The notes: a model not told the origin generated them from the letters alone. A stretch of DNA of 64,000 bases from Streptomyces sp. NBC_00878 (GCF_026341515.1 NZ_JAPEOK010000001.1:9858001-9922000), one strand, 5' to 3'; positions 33,516-42,198 are shown, numbered from the stretch's first letter. Made by a program: numbers and translations.

Positions 33516-34628
33516 ATGCCCATGCCCGACCACTATCTCCATCGAGCCGCTTCTCGCGTGCCCTACTTCAGCGCGGACGGCGAGACCTATCTGGCGCAGA
33601 CCCCGCTGCGCGACCTGAAGAAGACCGTCCCGCTCAGGGTGCTGTCCGAAGAGGACTTCGCCTCATGGCAGACCTACGGCTACGTCGTGGTGAAGCAGGC
33701 CGTCCCCGCCTCGGCTGCCCGCAGCCTGCTGGACTTCACCTGGGACTTCCAAGGGCTCGACCCCGATCGCCCGGACACCTGGTACGAGGACCGCGAGTAC
33801 CGCTCGGATCTGGACCGGGACCTGCACATCTACGGCTTCGTCGAGGCCTACCATCACCAACTCCTCTGGGACAGCCGCCAGATGCGGCGGGTCTACGACG
33901 CGTTCGTCGACGTGTGGGACTGCGAAGAGCTGTGGGTGACCCTCGACCGGCTCAACCTGAACCCGCCCAACATCAAGAACCGCGACCGGGCCCTGATCCC
34001 TCGTACGGACGAAGGGTTCGACATCGAGCTGCACTGGGATGTCGACACCACGTTCGGCATACCGCCGCAGCGGGTCCAGGGGATCATCGCGCTCAACGAC
34101 ACCAGTCCGGAACTCGGCGGCTTCCAGTGCTGCCCCGAGCTGTTCCGCGGGCTGGACCGGTGGAAGGCGCTCCAGCCGGACGACCGTGACCCGATCCGGC
34201 CCAGGATCGACAGGGCCGAGTTCCCCGTCGTACGACCGGAGCTCCAGGCCGGTGACCTGCTGATCTTCAACGGCCTGCTGGCACACGGAGTCGCCCCCAA
34301 CACCTCCGACCGGAACGGCGTGCGGGCGGTGCAGTACCTGTCGATGATGCCGGCGCTGGAGACGCACGAGGCACTCCGACGTTCACGGGTCGACTCGTGG
34401 CGCACGCTCAGTACTCCGGACTGGAACGCGACCCTGCTCGGCGACGCCGTGCGGCACGAATCCCTGAGGTACGGCAGGGCCGAACTCAGCGACCTGGGCG
34501 CCAAGTTGCTGGGCCTCGCGTCCTGGAACGGTGCGGACGCGGCGGACCTGGCAGACGTGGCGGACCTGGTGGAACTGGCGGAATCGGACGAGCCGGTCGG
34601 AGAAGCGGCATGCGCAGAATATGTCTGA
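33516..34628 (+). CDS. PhyH-family Fe(II)/2-oxoglutarate dioxygenase, first gene of a five-gene operon
   Basis: A 370-residue phytanoyl-CoA dioxygenase-like enzyme. The iron ligands are probably His and Asp in FDIELHWDVDTTFGIPPQ (about residues 168-185) and the later His in FNGLLAHGVAPNTSDRNGVR (about 250-269), whose Arg would bind 2-oxoglutarate. Such enzymes hydroxylate amino acids, alkyl chains or peptides in secondary metabolism. The C-terminus is a low-complexity acidic stretch (DAADLADVADLVELAESDEP). The ATG at 33516 has GGAG upstream; a second ATG is two codons later. The next gene starts inside its 3' end (19-base overlap), so they are translationally coupled. Substrate not known. Confidence 0.82.
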   Translation: MPMPDHYLHRAASRVPYFSADGETYLAQTPLRDLKKTVPLRVLSEEDFASWQTYGYVVVKQAVPASAARSLLDFTWDFQGLDPDRPDTWYEDREYRSDLDRDLHIYGFVEAYHHQLLWDSRQMRRVYDAFVDVWDCEELWVTLDRLNLNPPNIKNRDRALIPRTDEGFDIELHWDVDTTFGIPPQRVQGIIALNDTSPELGGFQCCPELFRGLDRWKALQPDDRDPIRPRIDRAEFPVVRPELQAGDLLIFNGLLAHGVAPNTSDRNGVRAVQYLSMMPALETHEALRRSRVDSWRTLSTPDWNATLLGDAVRHESLRYGRAELSDLGAKLLGLASWNGADAADLADVADLVELAESDEPVGEAACAEYV

Positions 34629-35929
34629 CCCTTCCCACCAACAGGCCGTGCTCCGCGACGATCGAGGCCATCGGTGAGGAAGCGGCCTACGCGGCCGAGC
34701 ACTTCGACACCGAGGTCCATCTGCTGATCCTCGACTCCTGCGACCCGCCCGCCTACGCGGAACACGCTGAGACCGTGCGGCGGCTGCCCGCCGGCGCGCG
34801 CATCGTCGTACACCACCTCGACGAGGCGCGGCAGCGGGACTTCCTCCAACGGGCGATCGGCCGGGCCGATACGACTAAACCCGACCTCCTGCTGGAACTG
34901 ATGCTCCCCGCGGGCCTTTCCTACGGCGCCTGCACCAACCGCGCCTTTCTCATAGGCATCGCGCTCGGCTGCGAGTCCGTGCACCGCAGGGACTCCGACA
35001 GCCGGTACCAGGTCGTGAACGGCGAGACCGTCTTCCCCATTCACCACGAACTCACGGCGCTCGGCAGACGCGCGGCCGACGTCGCGCACGACGTCACCGA
35101 GAACGCGCTGGCCGCGCGACACGCGGACAAACGGGTCGCGATGGTGGGCAGCTCCTTCGTGGGTGAACTGTCCGTGGACATCGGCGAGATCCTCCGGATC
35201 GACCCAGACGTCTACTACGACGTGGTCAGCCTGTGGGCGCCCGTCCACTGGTCCGACGAGGAGAAGAAGCAGCTCGTCGACGAGTCGTTCAAGGGGGCGG
35301 GCGCGGACACGTTCGTCCGGGACCGCTCGACGCTGGCCCTGGTCGACCCCATGCGCGTGGACATGTGCAACATCAGCTTCCACGGCGTGCACGAACACGC
35401 GCCGCTGCCACCCGCCACCGACACGATCGGCAGCGACTACTTCCTGATCCACCTGGTCCACGACGCCGCGCTGCCCGGTGTGCTGCACAACCGGAACATC
35501 GTGAACTTCTACACCGGCGAACGCCGCACCGACTCCGGCTTCACGGCGTACCAGACGCGCTACGTCAAATTCCTGCTGTCGATGCTCTACTTCAACGTCG
35601 TCTACGACGGGCTGGCCGAGGCGGGCCCGGCGCTGCTCGACGACCGGGGACAGGTGCGCGCGCCCGTCGTCGCGCGGCTGGTGCGAGAGAGCACGGGGCT
35701 CGACCGCGGTGAGAACGTCCAGCGGTTGGACATCCTCGACGCCGCGTACCGGAAACTGGGCGGTGCGTACGCCGAGTTCGCCGACTTCCTGGCGACCCGC
35801 CGCGAACGTCTCCTCGACGAAGCGCGCAGCGACATCGAGGACTTCGCCCTCCTGGTCGAGGCATGGGAGCCGCTGGTGGGCGCGGCCCGGCGCACCCCCG
35901 TACACGTATCTGCGGGGCGGCCGGGGTGA
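34610..35929 (+). CDS. DUF6271-like protein, possible GT-A-fold transferase
   Basis: A 439-residue protein without a signal peptide or membrane helix. It starts MRRICLTLPTNRPCSATIEA, with a first beta-alpha unit resembling nucleotide-sugar glycosyltransferases (EVHLLILDSCDPP, about 39-51). Later LSYGACTNRAFLIGIALGC and VHRRDSDSRYQVVNGE (about 124-139) include an Asp-Ser-Asp that could be a DxD-type metal site. The later half has IGSDYFLIHLVHDAALPGVL and NFYTGERRTDSGFTAYQTRY. I believe this is the family called DUF6271 in actinobacteria, which has no proven function. Glycosyl transfer is inference only. It overlaps both neighbours, so it is a core part of the operon. Confidence 0.75.
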   Translation: MRRICLTLPTNRPCSATIEAIGEEAAYAAEHFDTEVHLLILDSCDPPAYAEHAETVRRLPAGARIVVHHLDEARQRDFLQRAIGRADTTKPDLLLELMLPAGLSYGACTNRAFLIGIALGCESVHRRDSDSRYQVVNGETVFPIHHELTALGRRAADVAHDVTENALAARHADKRVAMVGSSFVGELSVDIGEILRIDPDVYYDVVSLWAPVHWSDEEKKQLVDESFKGAGADTFVRDRSTLALVDPMRVDMCNISFHGVHEHAPLPPATDTIGSDYFLIHLVHDAALPGVLHNRNIVNFYTGERRTDSGFTAYQTRYVKFLLSMLYFNVVYDGLAEAGPALLDDRGQVRAPVVARLVRESTGLDRGENVQRLDILDAAYRKLGGAYAEFADFLATRRERLLDEARSDIEDFALLVEAWEPLVGAARRTPVHVSAGRPG

Positions 35930-37254
35930 GAGCGGCCACAACGCACGAGTCCGCAACGCACGAGTCCGCAACACATGGGTCGGCAACACATGGGTCGGCA
36001 CCACATGGGTCCGCAACGCACGTGTCGGCAATGCACGGGTCGGCGACACATGGGTCTCCACCACATGGGTCCGCAACACATGAGTCCGCGGCCCTGCTCG
36101 CCGCGCTGGCCGCCGCCGACGAGGACCGGATCGTCTTCGACCTGACCGGGATCGAGAACGGCTACGAGACGCTGCGGCGCGAACTGCCCGGAGTCCACGT
36201 GCGGTTCGCGATGAAGGCATGCCCGGTGGACGAGGTGCTCAGGTGCCTGGCGCGGAGGGGCGCCGGAGTGGACGGGGCGAGCCCGCGTGAACTGGAGCAG
36301 GCGCTGCGGGCGGGGGTTCCGGTCGAGCGCGTGCACTACGGCAACACCATCAAGTCCGACCGGGACATCGCCGAGGCCCATCGTCTCGGCGTCAGGGACT
36401 TCGTGACCGACAGTCTGGAGGACGTGGCGGCGATCGCGGCCCACGCGCCGGGAGCCCGGGTGTTCTGCAGGCTGACGACCAGCGGCGAAGGGGCCCTGTG
36501 GGGCCTCAGCAACAAGTTCGGCTGCCCGCCCGCCGACGCGGTACGGGTGCTGGAGGCGGCGCGTGACCTGGGACTGACACCCTCGGGCCTGTCCGTGCAC
36601 GTCGGTTCCCAGCAGATGACGGCGGACGCCTGGCACAGCGCCGTCGATTCGCTGGCGGACGTCCTCACCCTCCTGGGCCGGCGCGGGATGACCCTGGACC
36701 ACGTCAACCTCGGCGGCGGTCTTCCGGCGCTCGGCTGTCTCGACAGGTTCGGCAACCCCCTGGATCCGCCGATGGACAAGATCTTCGCCGTGATCCGCGA
36801 GGGAATGCGGTACCTCCGAGATGTTCACGGCGACCACCTTCAGTTCGTCATGGAGCCCGGGCGTCATCTGGTCGCCGACCACGGAGCCATCCGGGCCCAT
36901 GTGGCCCGGCTGTCCGAGCGGCGGGGACCGAGCGGCGAGCGCCAGCACTGGCTCTACCTGAGCTGCGGCAAGTTCAACGGCCTCTACGAGATGGACGCGC
37001 TGCAGTACCGGCTCGTGTTCCCCACGCACCGCGATGCCGAGTGCGTCCCCGCCGTCGTGGCGGGTCCCACCTGCGACAGCGACGACGCGTACCTCCACGA
37101 ACACGGCGGTCTCGTCCAGGTACCCAAGGACCTGGCGTCGGGGGATCCGGTCTGGGTGATGTCCAGCGGTGCCTACGCGATCAGTTACATGACCCGCGGC
37201 TTCAACGGTTTCGATCCGCTCCCGTACACCTGGACGAAGGCGGGTCGCCCGTGA
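35926..37254 (+). CDS. PLP-dependent amino-acid decarboxylase (type III fold, ornithine/lysine-like) with His-rich repeat N-terminus
   Basis: A 442-residue enzyme. After an unusual repeat of about 50 residues (ATHES/ATHGS-type pentapeptides), the alanine-racemase-fold domain begins. The PLP lysine is in VRFAMKACPVDEVL (about 94-107), the stacking His in LSVHVGSQQMT, the phosphate-binding Gly loop in NLGGGLPALG and EPGR in FVMEPGRHLVAD (about 307-318). The ornithine-decarboxylase active-site motif GPTCDSDD is near 380. It should decarboxylate a basic or related amino acid to an amine. The GTG start overlaps the preceding stop (GTGA); an upstream in-frame start inside that gene is unlikely. Confidence 0.88.
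   Translation: MRAATTHESATHESATHGSATHGSAPHGSATHVSAMHGSATHGSPPHGSATHESAALLAALAAADEDRIVFDLTGIENGYETLRRELPGVHVRFAMKACPVDEVLRCLARRGAGVDGASPRELEQALRAGVPVERVHYGNTIKSDRDIAEAHRLGVRDFVTDSLEDVAAIAAHAPGARVFCRLTTSGEGALWGLSNKFGCPPADAVRVLEAARDLGLTPSGLSVHVGSQQMTADAWHSAVDSLADVLTLLGRRGMTLDHVNLGGGLPALGCLDRFGNPLDPPMDKIFAVIREGMRYLRDVHGDHLQFVMEPGRHLVADHGAIRAHVARLSERRGPSGERQHWLYLSCGKFNGLYEMDALQYRLVFPTHRDAECVPAVVAGPTCDSDDAYLHEHGGLVQVPKDLASGDPVWVMSSGAYAISYMTRGFNGFDPLPYTWTKAGRP
35935..36084 (+). repeat. 15-bp tandem repeat encoding His-rich pentapeptides, about 10 copies
   Basis: Units of 15 bases such as CGCAACGCACGAGTC and CGGCAACACATGGGT run inside the decarboxylase gene. They encode ATHES, ATHGS, APHGS, ATHVS, AMHGS and PPHGS. 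The array ends just before SAALLAALAAAD, where the conserved domain starts. Length variation between strains is likely. Confidence 0.92.
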
Positions 37255-37856
37255 GTGACGTCGTACACATACGCCACATCACCGACGCCGACTGGGACGG
37301 CATCGTGGCCATCGAGTCCCGCGCCTACGCCGGACTCGGCCTGTCGGAGGGGCGTACGGCGCTGCGGTCCAGGGCGGACGTCTCACCGAGTACGTGCTTC
37401 GTCGTGGACGTCGGGTCCGGTCCGGCCGGGTACCTGCTGGCGTTGCCCTGTCCCGCCTTCCGGTACCCGGACCTGGCGCGGCCCGAGGAGGCGATGAACC
37501 CGCCGGACCCCGCGCCCGACCCTCGCAATCTGCACCTGCACGACATCGCCGTCACCGAGGGCCTGCGCGGCAGGGGACTGGCGAAGAGGCTTCTTCACCA
37601 CCTCACCCTGACGGCCCGGTCGCGCGGGTACCAACGGATCTCGCTGATCGCCGTCGGCCGCAGCGACTCGTTCTGGTCGGCGCGCGGGTTCACCGCGTAC
37701 CCGGGGATCTCTCCCGGCGGTTACGGCACGAACGCCGTCTACATGTCCAAGGCGGTGCCGACCGACCTGGGCGCACAGCCTGAGCCGACCGGCGTGGTGC
37801 CGGGCGGCCCCTCCGTCCCCACGAAGCGAGCTGATGTGCGTGTCCCATGTCCATGA
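37251..37856 (+). CDS. GNAT-family N-acetyltransferase
   Basis: A 201-residue enzyme with the acetyl-CoA motif A: NLHLHDIAVTEGLRGRGLAK (about residues 87-106) followed by RLLHHLTLTARSRGYQRISL, then ARGFTAYPGISPGGYGTNAVYM. GNAT enzymes acetylate amines using acetyl-CoA. Placed after a decarboxylase in the same operon, it may acetylate the amine product, for export or self-protection (inference). The GTG start overlaps the decarboxylase stop (GTGA). The C-terminal 25 residues are not conserved-looking and overlap the next gene by 23 bases. Confidence 0.87.
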   Translation: MSDVVHIRHITDADWDGIVAIESRAYAGLGLSEGRTALRSRADVSPSTCFVVDVGSGPAGYLLALPCPAFRYPDLARPEEAMNPPDPAPDPRNLHLHDIAVTEGLRGRGLAKRLLHHLTLTARSRGYQRISLIAVGRSDSFWSARGFTAYPGISPGGYGTNAVYMSKAVPTDLGAQPEPTGVVPGGPSVPTKRADVRVPCP

Positions 37857-38997
37857 CCCCTTTGTCCGCGGCCAGTTGGCCATCGCCGCACTGTTCTGCT
37901 CCCTCGGTTTCCAGTACGCCACCTGGGCCGCGCGGATCCCCGCCATCAAGGCGGACCTCGCCCTGACCGCGGCCGAGGTGGGTGTGCTGCTGATGGCGGC
38001 GGGGATCGGCGCGGTGGCCTCGTTCCCCCTGGTCCCGGTGCTCCTGAAGCGGTTGGGTTCGGCGCGGCTCGCACTCCTGTCGGCCCTCTGCCTGACGCTC
38101 CTGCTCCTGGCACTGGCCGCGGCGCCGAACTATCCGGTCGCCCTGCTGGTCATGTGTGTCGACGGCGTCTTCGTGGGATGCCTGAACGTCGCCATGAACG
38201 CGCAGGGAGCAGCACTTGAGACACGGCACGAACGCAACGCCATGGCCAGGCTGCACGCGACCTTCAGCGCCGGCTCCCTGCTCGCGGCGCTGCTCGCCTC
38301 CGGCATGAACGCGGCGACCTCGTCGGTCATGGCGCACTTCGGCGTGGCGGCCGTGGTCCTCGTCCTGCTGGCCGCCGCCGCGCGGCCCGGTCTCCTCACC
38401 GACGACGAGCCTGCCACGGAGAAGGAACGCAAGACCGGCGGCGGATGGAACCTTCCGTCGCGCATGACGCTGTGGATGTGCTGCGCCATGGCGTTCGGCA
38501 CCGTGACCGAGGGTGCCATGAACGACTGGTCCGCCCTCTACATGAAGGACGTGGCCAAGGCGTCGGCGGAACTGGCGCCCATGGGTATCGCCGTGGTGTC
38601 GGGAATGATGGTCGTGGCCCGCCTCTTCGCCGACGGCTGGCGCAGCCGCTACGGCGACGGACGCGTGGTTCTCCTCGGCAGCGCACTGGCCGCCGCCGGA
38701 CTGGCGTTCGCCCTGGTGAGCGGGGGAGTGGTGCCTGCCCTCATCGGGTTCGCCTGTGTCGGACTCGGATGTGCGGCCGTGACGCCGTGCGTCTACGTGG
38801 CCGCGGCCAAACAGGGCCCGGACGCGCTGGCTCTCGTCGCCGCCACGGGAACGACGGGTCTGCTGGCCGGCCCGCCGTTCATCGGTTTCGTGGCGAATGC
38901 CAGCAGCCTGGTGTGGGGGCTGGGAGTGGTCGCCGCCGCGGCGGTAGCCGTGTCCCTGTGCAGCACGCAGATCCGCTGGACACCGGTGAACGGCTGA
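37834..38997 (+). CDS. MFS transporter, last gene of the five-gene operon
   Basis: A 387-residue carrier with about 12 membrane helices. FQYATWAARIPAIKADLALT (about 26-45) is the first-helix signature of the YbjJ-like MFS subgroup, as in the carrier at 19.4-20.6 kb. FVGCLNVAMNAQGAALE and GMMVVARLFADGWRSRYGDG follow. It has AAGCGAG before the ATG, and its start lies inside the acetyltransferase gene. It is the likely exporter of the operon product, or an importer of its precursor. A spacer of 37 bases separates it from a convergent lipoprotein gene; I see no strong terminator there. Confidence 0.87.
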   Translation: MCVSHVHDPFVRGQLAIAALFCSLGFQYATWAARIPAIKADLALTAAEVGVLLMAAGIGAVASFPLVPVLLKRLGSARLALLSALCLTLLLLALAAAPNYPVALLVMCVDGVFVGCLNVAMNAQGAALETRHERNAMARLHATFSAGSLLAALLASGMNAATSSVMAHFGVAAVVLVLLAAAARPGLLTDDEPATEKERKTGGGWNLPSRMTLWMCCAMAFGTVTEGAMNDWSALYMKDVAKASAELAPMGIAVVSGMMVVARLFADGWRSRYGDGRVVLLGSALAAAGLAFALVSGGVVPALIGFACVGLGCAAVTPCVYVAAAKQGPDALALVAATGTTGLLAGPPFIGFVANASSLVWGLGVVAAAAVAVSLCSTQIRWTPVNG

Positions 38998-39034
38998 ACC
39001 GTGCCGTGCCGTGCAGCCTTGCTCGGCCGCCGGG

Positions 39035-39628
39035 TCACTGCCCCGGGAGCCATTCGCCGAGGGCGTCGATGAGGCGGTCGAGTGGGGGCCGGACGGTGGA
39101 GCGGTCCGTCTTGACCGTGCGGCCGTCGAACCGCAGCGTGTACTGGAACAGGTCGGACGCCCCCGTGTCGATCGTGACGTCGGGGACGTCGTCGAGTGCC
39201 GAATCTCCGAGCAGCGTGCGCAGTTCCGTGAACTGGGCCGCGCTCGTACGGCGCACCACGGGCTCGCCCTTGTCGACCGCTTGGACTCTGCCGTCGCCCC
39301 GGAGAATCACCTGCTGGTCGACCCCCGCGAAACCGCCGCTGACCGTCATGGTCACCAGCTTCTGATCCGGCCCGGTGACGGGCACCGGCGATGGGCTCCT
39401 CGAACCCGAAGCCGAACCTGAGCCCGAAGCCGACACCGACGGGGAGGGCGTGGGCGAGACCGGCTGCGACGACGACGTGGAGGTAGGGGTCGTGGTGCTG
39501 CTCGCCGTTCCCGTCGCATCCGGTGGATCCGCCGAATCGTCGCCCGACCCGGAGGCGCAGCCGGTCAGAACCAGTACCCCGATCGCGAACACCGACGCCG
39601 CCCTCGCGGCTGTACGCCCACCGAACAC
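39035..39628 (-). CDS. Lipoprotein of unknown function
   Basis: A 197-residue exported protein. The signal peptide ends in the lipobox LVLTGC (Cys about residue 24). A Ser/Thr/Pro-rich spacer follows (SADPPDATGTASSTTTPTST and the Ser-Ala-Ser-Gly-Ser repeats, to about 85). The folded C-terminal domain begins KLVTMTVSGGFAGVDQQVIL (about 89-108), with ALDDVPDVTIDTGASDLFQY later. I do not recognise a named family; similar proteins are called hypothetical lipoproteins in Streptomyces, and it could be a small beta-rich protease-inhibitor-like fold. The GTG at 39628 is the only plausible start. It is divergent from the cyclase gene. Confidence 0.75.
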   Translation of the reverse strand: MFGGRTAARAASVFAIGVLVLTGCASGSGDDSADPPDATGTASSTTTPTSTSSSQPVSPTPSPSVSASGSGSASGSRSPSPVPVTGPDQKLVTMTVSGGFAGVDQQVILRGDGRVQAVDKGEPVVRRTSAAQFTELRTLLGDSALDDVPDVTIDTGASDLFQYTLRFDGRTVKTDRSTVRPPLDRLIDALGEWLPGQ

Positions 39629-39711
39629 CGTGTACCCGCCTGTCGCCTGTCGTCCGTCGATTGCGGCCCGGGTGCCATGCTGTCAGTTCCGCGTCGTGTC
39701 AGGAGGCCTTC

Positions 39712-40497
39712 ATGCCCGAGCCGTCCGTCCTCGCTTCGCTGGTGTCCGCGCTGCGCAGCGGGTCGATCGAAGTCGTCGACCTCACGTCGCCGTTGTCGTC
39801 GTCGACACCTGTGCTCCCGTTGCCGCCCGAGTTCGGCCAGACGGCGGTGTTCGAACTGGAGGAGATCAGCAGATACGACGACCGGGGGCCTGCCTGGTAC
39901 TGGAACAACTTCCGCAGCGGCGAGCACACCGGCACCCACTTCGACGCCCCGAATCACTGGGTGACCGGCAAGGACCTCGCCGACGTGGCGTCCGTACCGG
40001 TGAACCGGCTGGTCGGACCGGGCGCCGTGCTGGACTTCACCGCGGAGGCGGCTCAGAACCCCGACTTCCTCGTGGAGGTGGATCACGTGAAGGCGTGGGA
40101 GGCGGAGCACGGGCCGCTGCCCGACGGCGGCTGGCTGTTGCTGCGTACCGGCTGGGACGCGCGCTCGCAGACGCGGGAGACGTTTCTCAACGAGGACGAG
40201 AACGGCTCGCACACCCCTGGCCTGTCGGCGGAATGCGCCCGTTGGGTGGCGAAGGAGTCGCCCGTCGTGGGCCTCGGCGTCGAGACGGTGGGCACCGACG
40301 CCGGTGGGGCGCACTCGTTCGACCCGGTCTTCCCGTGTCACTCCTACCTCATGGGCAGCGACAAGTACGGGCTGACCCAGTTGCGGAACCTGGCGGCACT
40401 GCCGGCGACCGGCTGCGTCGTCATCGCGGGACCGTTGCCGATCGTCACGGGGTCCGGCTCACCCGCCCGGGTGCTGGCACTGGTGGAACGTTCGTGA
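39712..40497 (+). CDS. Cyclase-family hydrolase (kynurenine-formamidase-like)
   Basis: A 261-residue metal-dependent hydrolase of the cyclase/KynB family. The zinc-binding motif HTGTHFDAPNHW (about residues 67-78) matches H-x-G-T-H-x-D-x-P-x-H. A further family feature is VVGLGVETVGTDAGGAHSF near 184-202. Members hydrolyse N-formylkynurenine, isatin or related amides and lactones. AGGAGG lies six bases before the ATG. It overlaps the next gene, a ThDP enzyme, by four bases, so the two probably act in sequence: ring or amide opening, then C-C cleavage of a 2-oxo acid. Exact substrate unknown. Confidence 0.86.
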   Translation: MPEPSVLASLVSALRSGSIEVVDLTSPLSSSTPVLPLPPEFGQTAVFELEEISRYDDRGPAWYWNNFRSGEHTGTHFDAPNHWVTGKDLADVASVPVNRLVGPGAVLDFTAEAAQNPDFLVEVDHVKAWEAEHGPLPDGGWLLLRTGWDARSQTRETFLNEDENGSHTPGLSAECARWVAKESPVVGLGVETVGTDAGGAHSFDPVFPCHSYLMGSDKYGLTQLRNLAALPATGCVVIAGPLPIVTGSGSPARVLALVERS

Positions 40498-42146
40498 AGG
40501 TCGCCGAGGCCGTCGGGCGGGCGCTGTCCGCGGCCGGGGTCGGCCAGGTCTTCGGCGTGGTCGGCTCGGGCAACTTCCATCTCACCAACGCCATGGTCGC
40601 GGCGGGTTCGCGGTTCGTGGCCGCACGTCATGAAGGCGGCGCGGCGACCATGGCCGACGCGTACGCCCGGACCAGCGGCACGGTGGCCGCGCTGAGCGTC
40701 CACCAGGGCCCCGGCCTGACGAACGCCATGACCGGCATCGCCGAGGCGGCCAAGAGCCGTACGCCGCTGCTCGTGCTGGCGGCCGAGGTGACCGAGCCGC
40801 GGTCCAACTTCTACGTCGACCAGGAGGCGTTGGCGCGCTCGGTGGGCGCGGTGACGGCACGCGTGACGTCGGCGGAGGACGCGGTCACGCAAGCCCTCGA
40901 CGCCGTTCGACGAGCCGTGTGCGAGCGGCGGACGGTACTGCTCAACCTCCCGCTGGGTGTACAAGCCCTCGACGCACCCGATGACGAGTGGATGCTCGCC
41001 GTGGCGCCGCCCCAACGGGCCCCGGTGGAGCCGGAGTTGGCCGACGTGGAGGCGCTGGCGCGGGTGCTGGAGAGGTCCCGGCGGCCGGTCTTCGTGGCAG
41101 GCCGGGGAGCGCGCTCGCCCGGCTGCCGTGACGCCCTGACGGCGCTCGCCGAACGCCACGGAGCGCTGCTGGCGACCTCGGCCGTCGCCTGCGGCCTGTT
41201 CCACGGCGATCCGTGGTCGCTCGACGTGTCCGGAGGCTTCGCGTCACCCCTGGCGGCCGAACTGATCCAGGGCGCCGACCTGATCGTCGGCTGGGGCTGC
41301 GCGCTCAACATGTGGACCATGCGGCACGGCCGGCTGATCGGTCCGGACACCACCGTCGTTCAGGTCGACGACGAGTCGTCGGCGCTCGGCGCGCATCGGG
41401 AGGTGGCACTCGGGGTCACCGGCGACGTGGAACTCACGGCCCGGCGTGTACGGGAGAGGGCAGGTGCGGCGAGGCAGGACGACCAGCAGGGCTGGCGGAC
41501 TCCCGACCTCGCCGCCGCCATCGCCGCACGAGTGCGCTGGCGGGATGTGCCGTACGAGGACACGAGCAGCGGCGATCGGATCGACCCGCGCACCCTGAGC
41601 ATCGCGCTCGACGACCTCCTCCCCGCGGAGCGGGTGATCGGCGTGGACTCCGGGAACTTCATGGGCTACCCGAGCATGTACCTGTCGGTGCCGGACGAGA
41701 ACGGCCTGTGCTTCACCCAGGCGTTCCAGTCGATCGGCCTGGGCCTTGCGACCGCGATCGGCGCGGCACTGGCGCGGCCGGACCGGCTCCCCGTGGCCGC
41801 GCTCGGGGACGGCGGCGCCATGATGGGCGCCGCGGAACTCGACACCGTACGCAGGCTCGGGCTGCCGATGGTGGTCGTCGTGTACAACGACGACGCCTAC
41901 GGGGCGGAGGTGCACCACTTCGGGCCGGACGGACACCCGCTGGACACGGTCGAGTTCCCGCCGACGGACATCGCCGCCGTGGCCAGGGGGTACGGCTTCG
42001 AGGCGGCGACCGTACGCACGCGTGCGGATCTGAAGGCCGTCGAGGCCTGGCTCGCGGGGCCCCGGTCCGCGCCCCTGCTCATCGACGCCAAGGTGGTCGC
42101 GGACCGAGGAGCCTGGTGGCTGGAGGAGGCGTTCCGGGGACATTGA
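40494..42146 (+). CDS. ThDP-dependent enzyme (acetolactate-synthase/benzoylformate-decarboxylase-like)
   Basis: A 550-residue three-domain ThDP enzyme. The N-terminal Pyr domain has the catalytic Glu in ARHEGGAATMADAYARTSG (about residue 45). A central domain follows (about 185-330). The C-terminal PP domain has the ThDP/Mg motif ALGDGGAMMGAAELD, with VVYNDDAYGAEVHHFG about 25 residues on. These enzymes decarboxylate or ligate 2-oxo acids. The GTG start overlaps the cyclase stop (GTGA). The substrate may be the compound imported by the nearby TctCBA system, though that gene set is on the other strand. A hairpin terminator follows. Confidence 0.88.
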   Translation: MKVAEAVGRALSAAGVGQVFGVVGSGNFHLTNAMVAAGSRFVAARHEGGAATMADAYARTSGTVAALSVHQGPGLTNAMTGIAEAAKSRTPLLVLAAEVTEPRSNFYVDQEALARSVGAVTARVTSAEDAVTQALDAVRRAVCERRTVLLNLPLGVQALDAPDDEWMLAVAPPQRAPVEPELADVEALARVLERSRRPVFVAGRGARSPGCRDALTALAERHGALLATSAVACGLFHGDPWSLDVSGGFASPLAAELIQGADLIVGWGCALNMWTMRHGRLIGPDTTVVQVDDESSALGAHREVALGVTGDVELTARRVRERAGAARQDDQQGWRTPDLAAAIAARVRWRDVPYEDTSSGDRIDPRTLSIALDDLLPAERVIGVDSGNFMGYPSMYLSVPDENGLCFTQAFQSIGLGLATAIGAALARPDRLPVAALGDGGAMMGAAELDTVRRLGLPMVVVVYNDDAYGAEVHHFGPDGHPLDTVEFPPTDIAAVARGYGFEAATVRTRADLKAVEAWLAGPRSAPLLIDAKVVADRGAWWLEEAFRGH

Positions 42147-42164
42147 GCGAGGGCGAGGGAAGGA

Positions 42165-42196
42165 GGTTCCCGGTGCCGCGACAGGCACCGGGAACC
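42165..42196. terminator. Bidirectional hairpin terminator
   Basis: Perfect 13-base arms GGTTCCCGGTGCC (42165-42177) and GGCACCGGGAACC (42184-42196) enclose a 6-base loop. It lies between the convergent ThDP enzyme and tctA genes. Confidence 0.8.
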
Positions 42197-42198
42197 GA

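Noticed and set aside
35935..36084. CRISPR array
   Set aside because: The 15-bp units are adjacent with no spacers, are in frame inside a gene, and no cas genes are near.
33893..36220. A 775-codon open frame on the minus strand with RTHVL-type repeats
   Set aside because: It is antisense to the dioxygenase, DUF6271-like and decarboxylase genes. The repeats are only the complement of the 15-bp array, and codon bias favours the plus strand.
39375..42146. A 923-codon open frame on the plus strand
   Set aside because: Only the part from 40494 is conserved ThDP enzyme. The earlier part is an out-of-frame reading of the lipoprotein and cyclase genes with no ribosome site.
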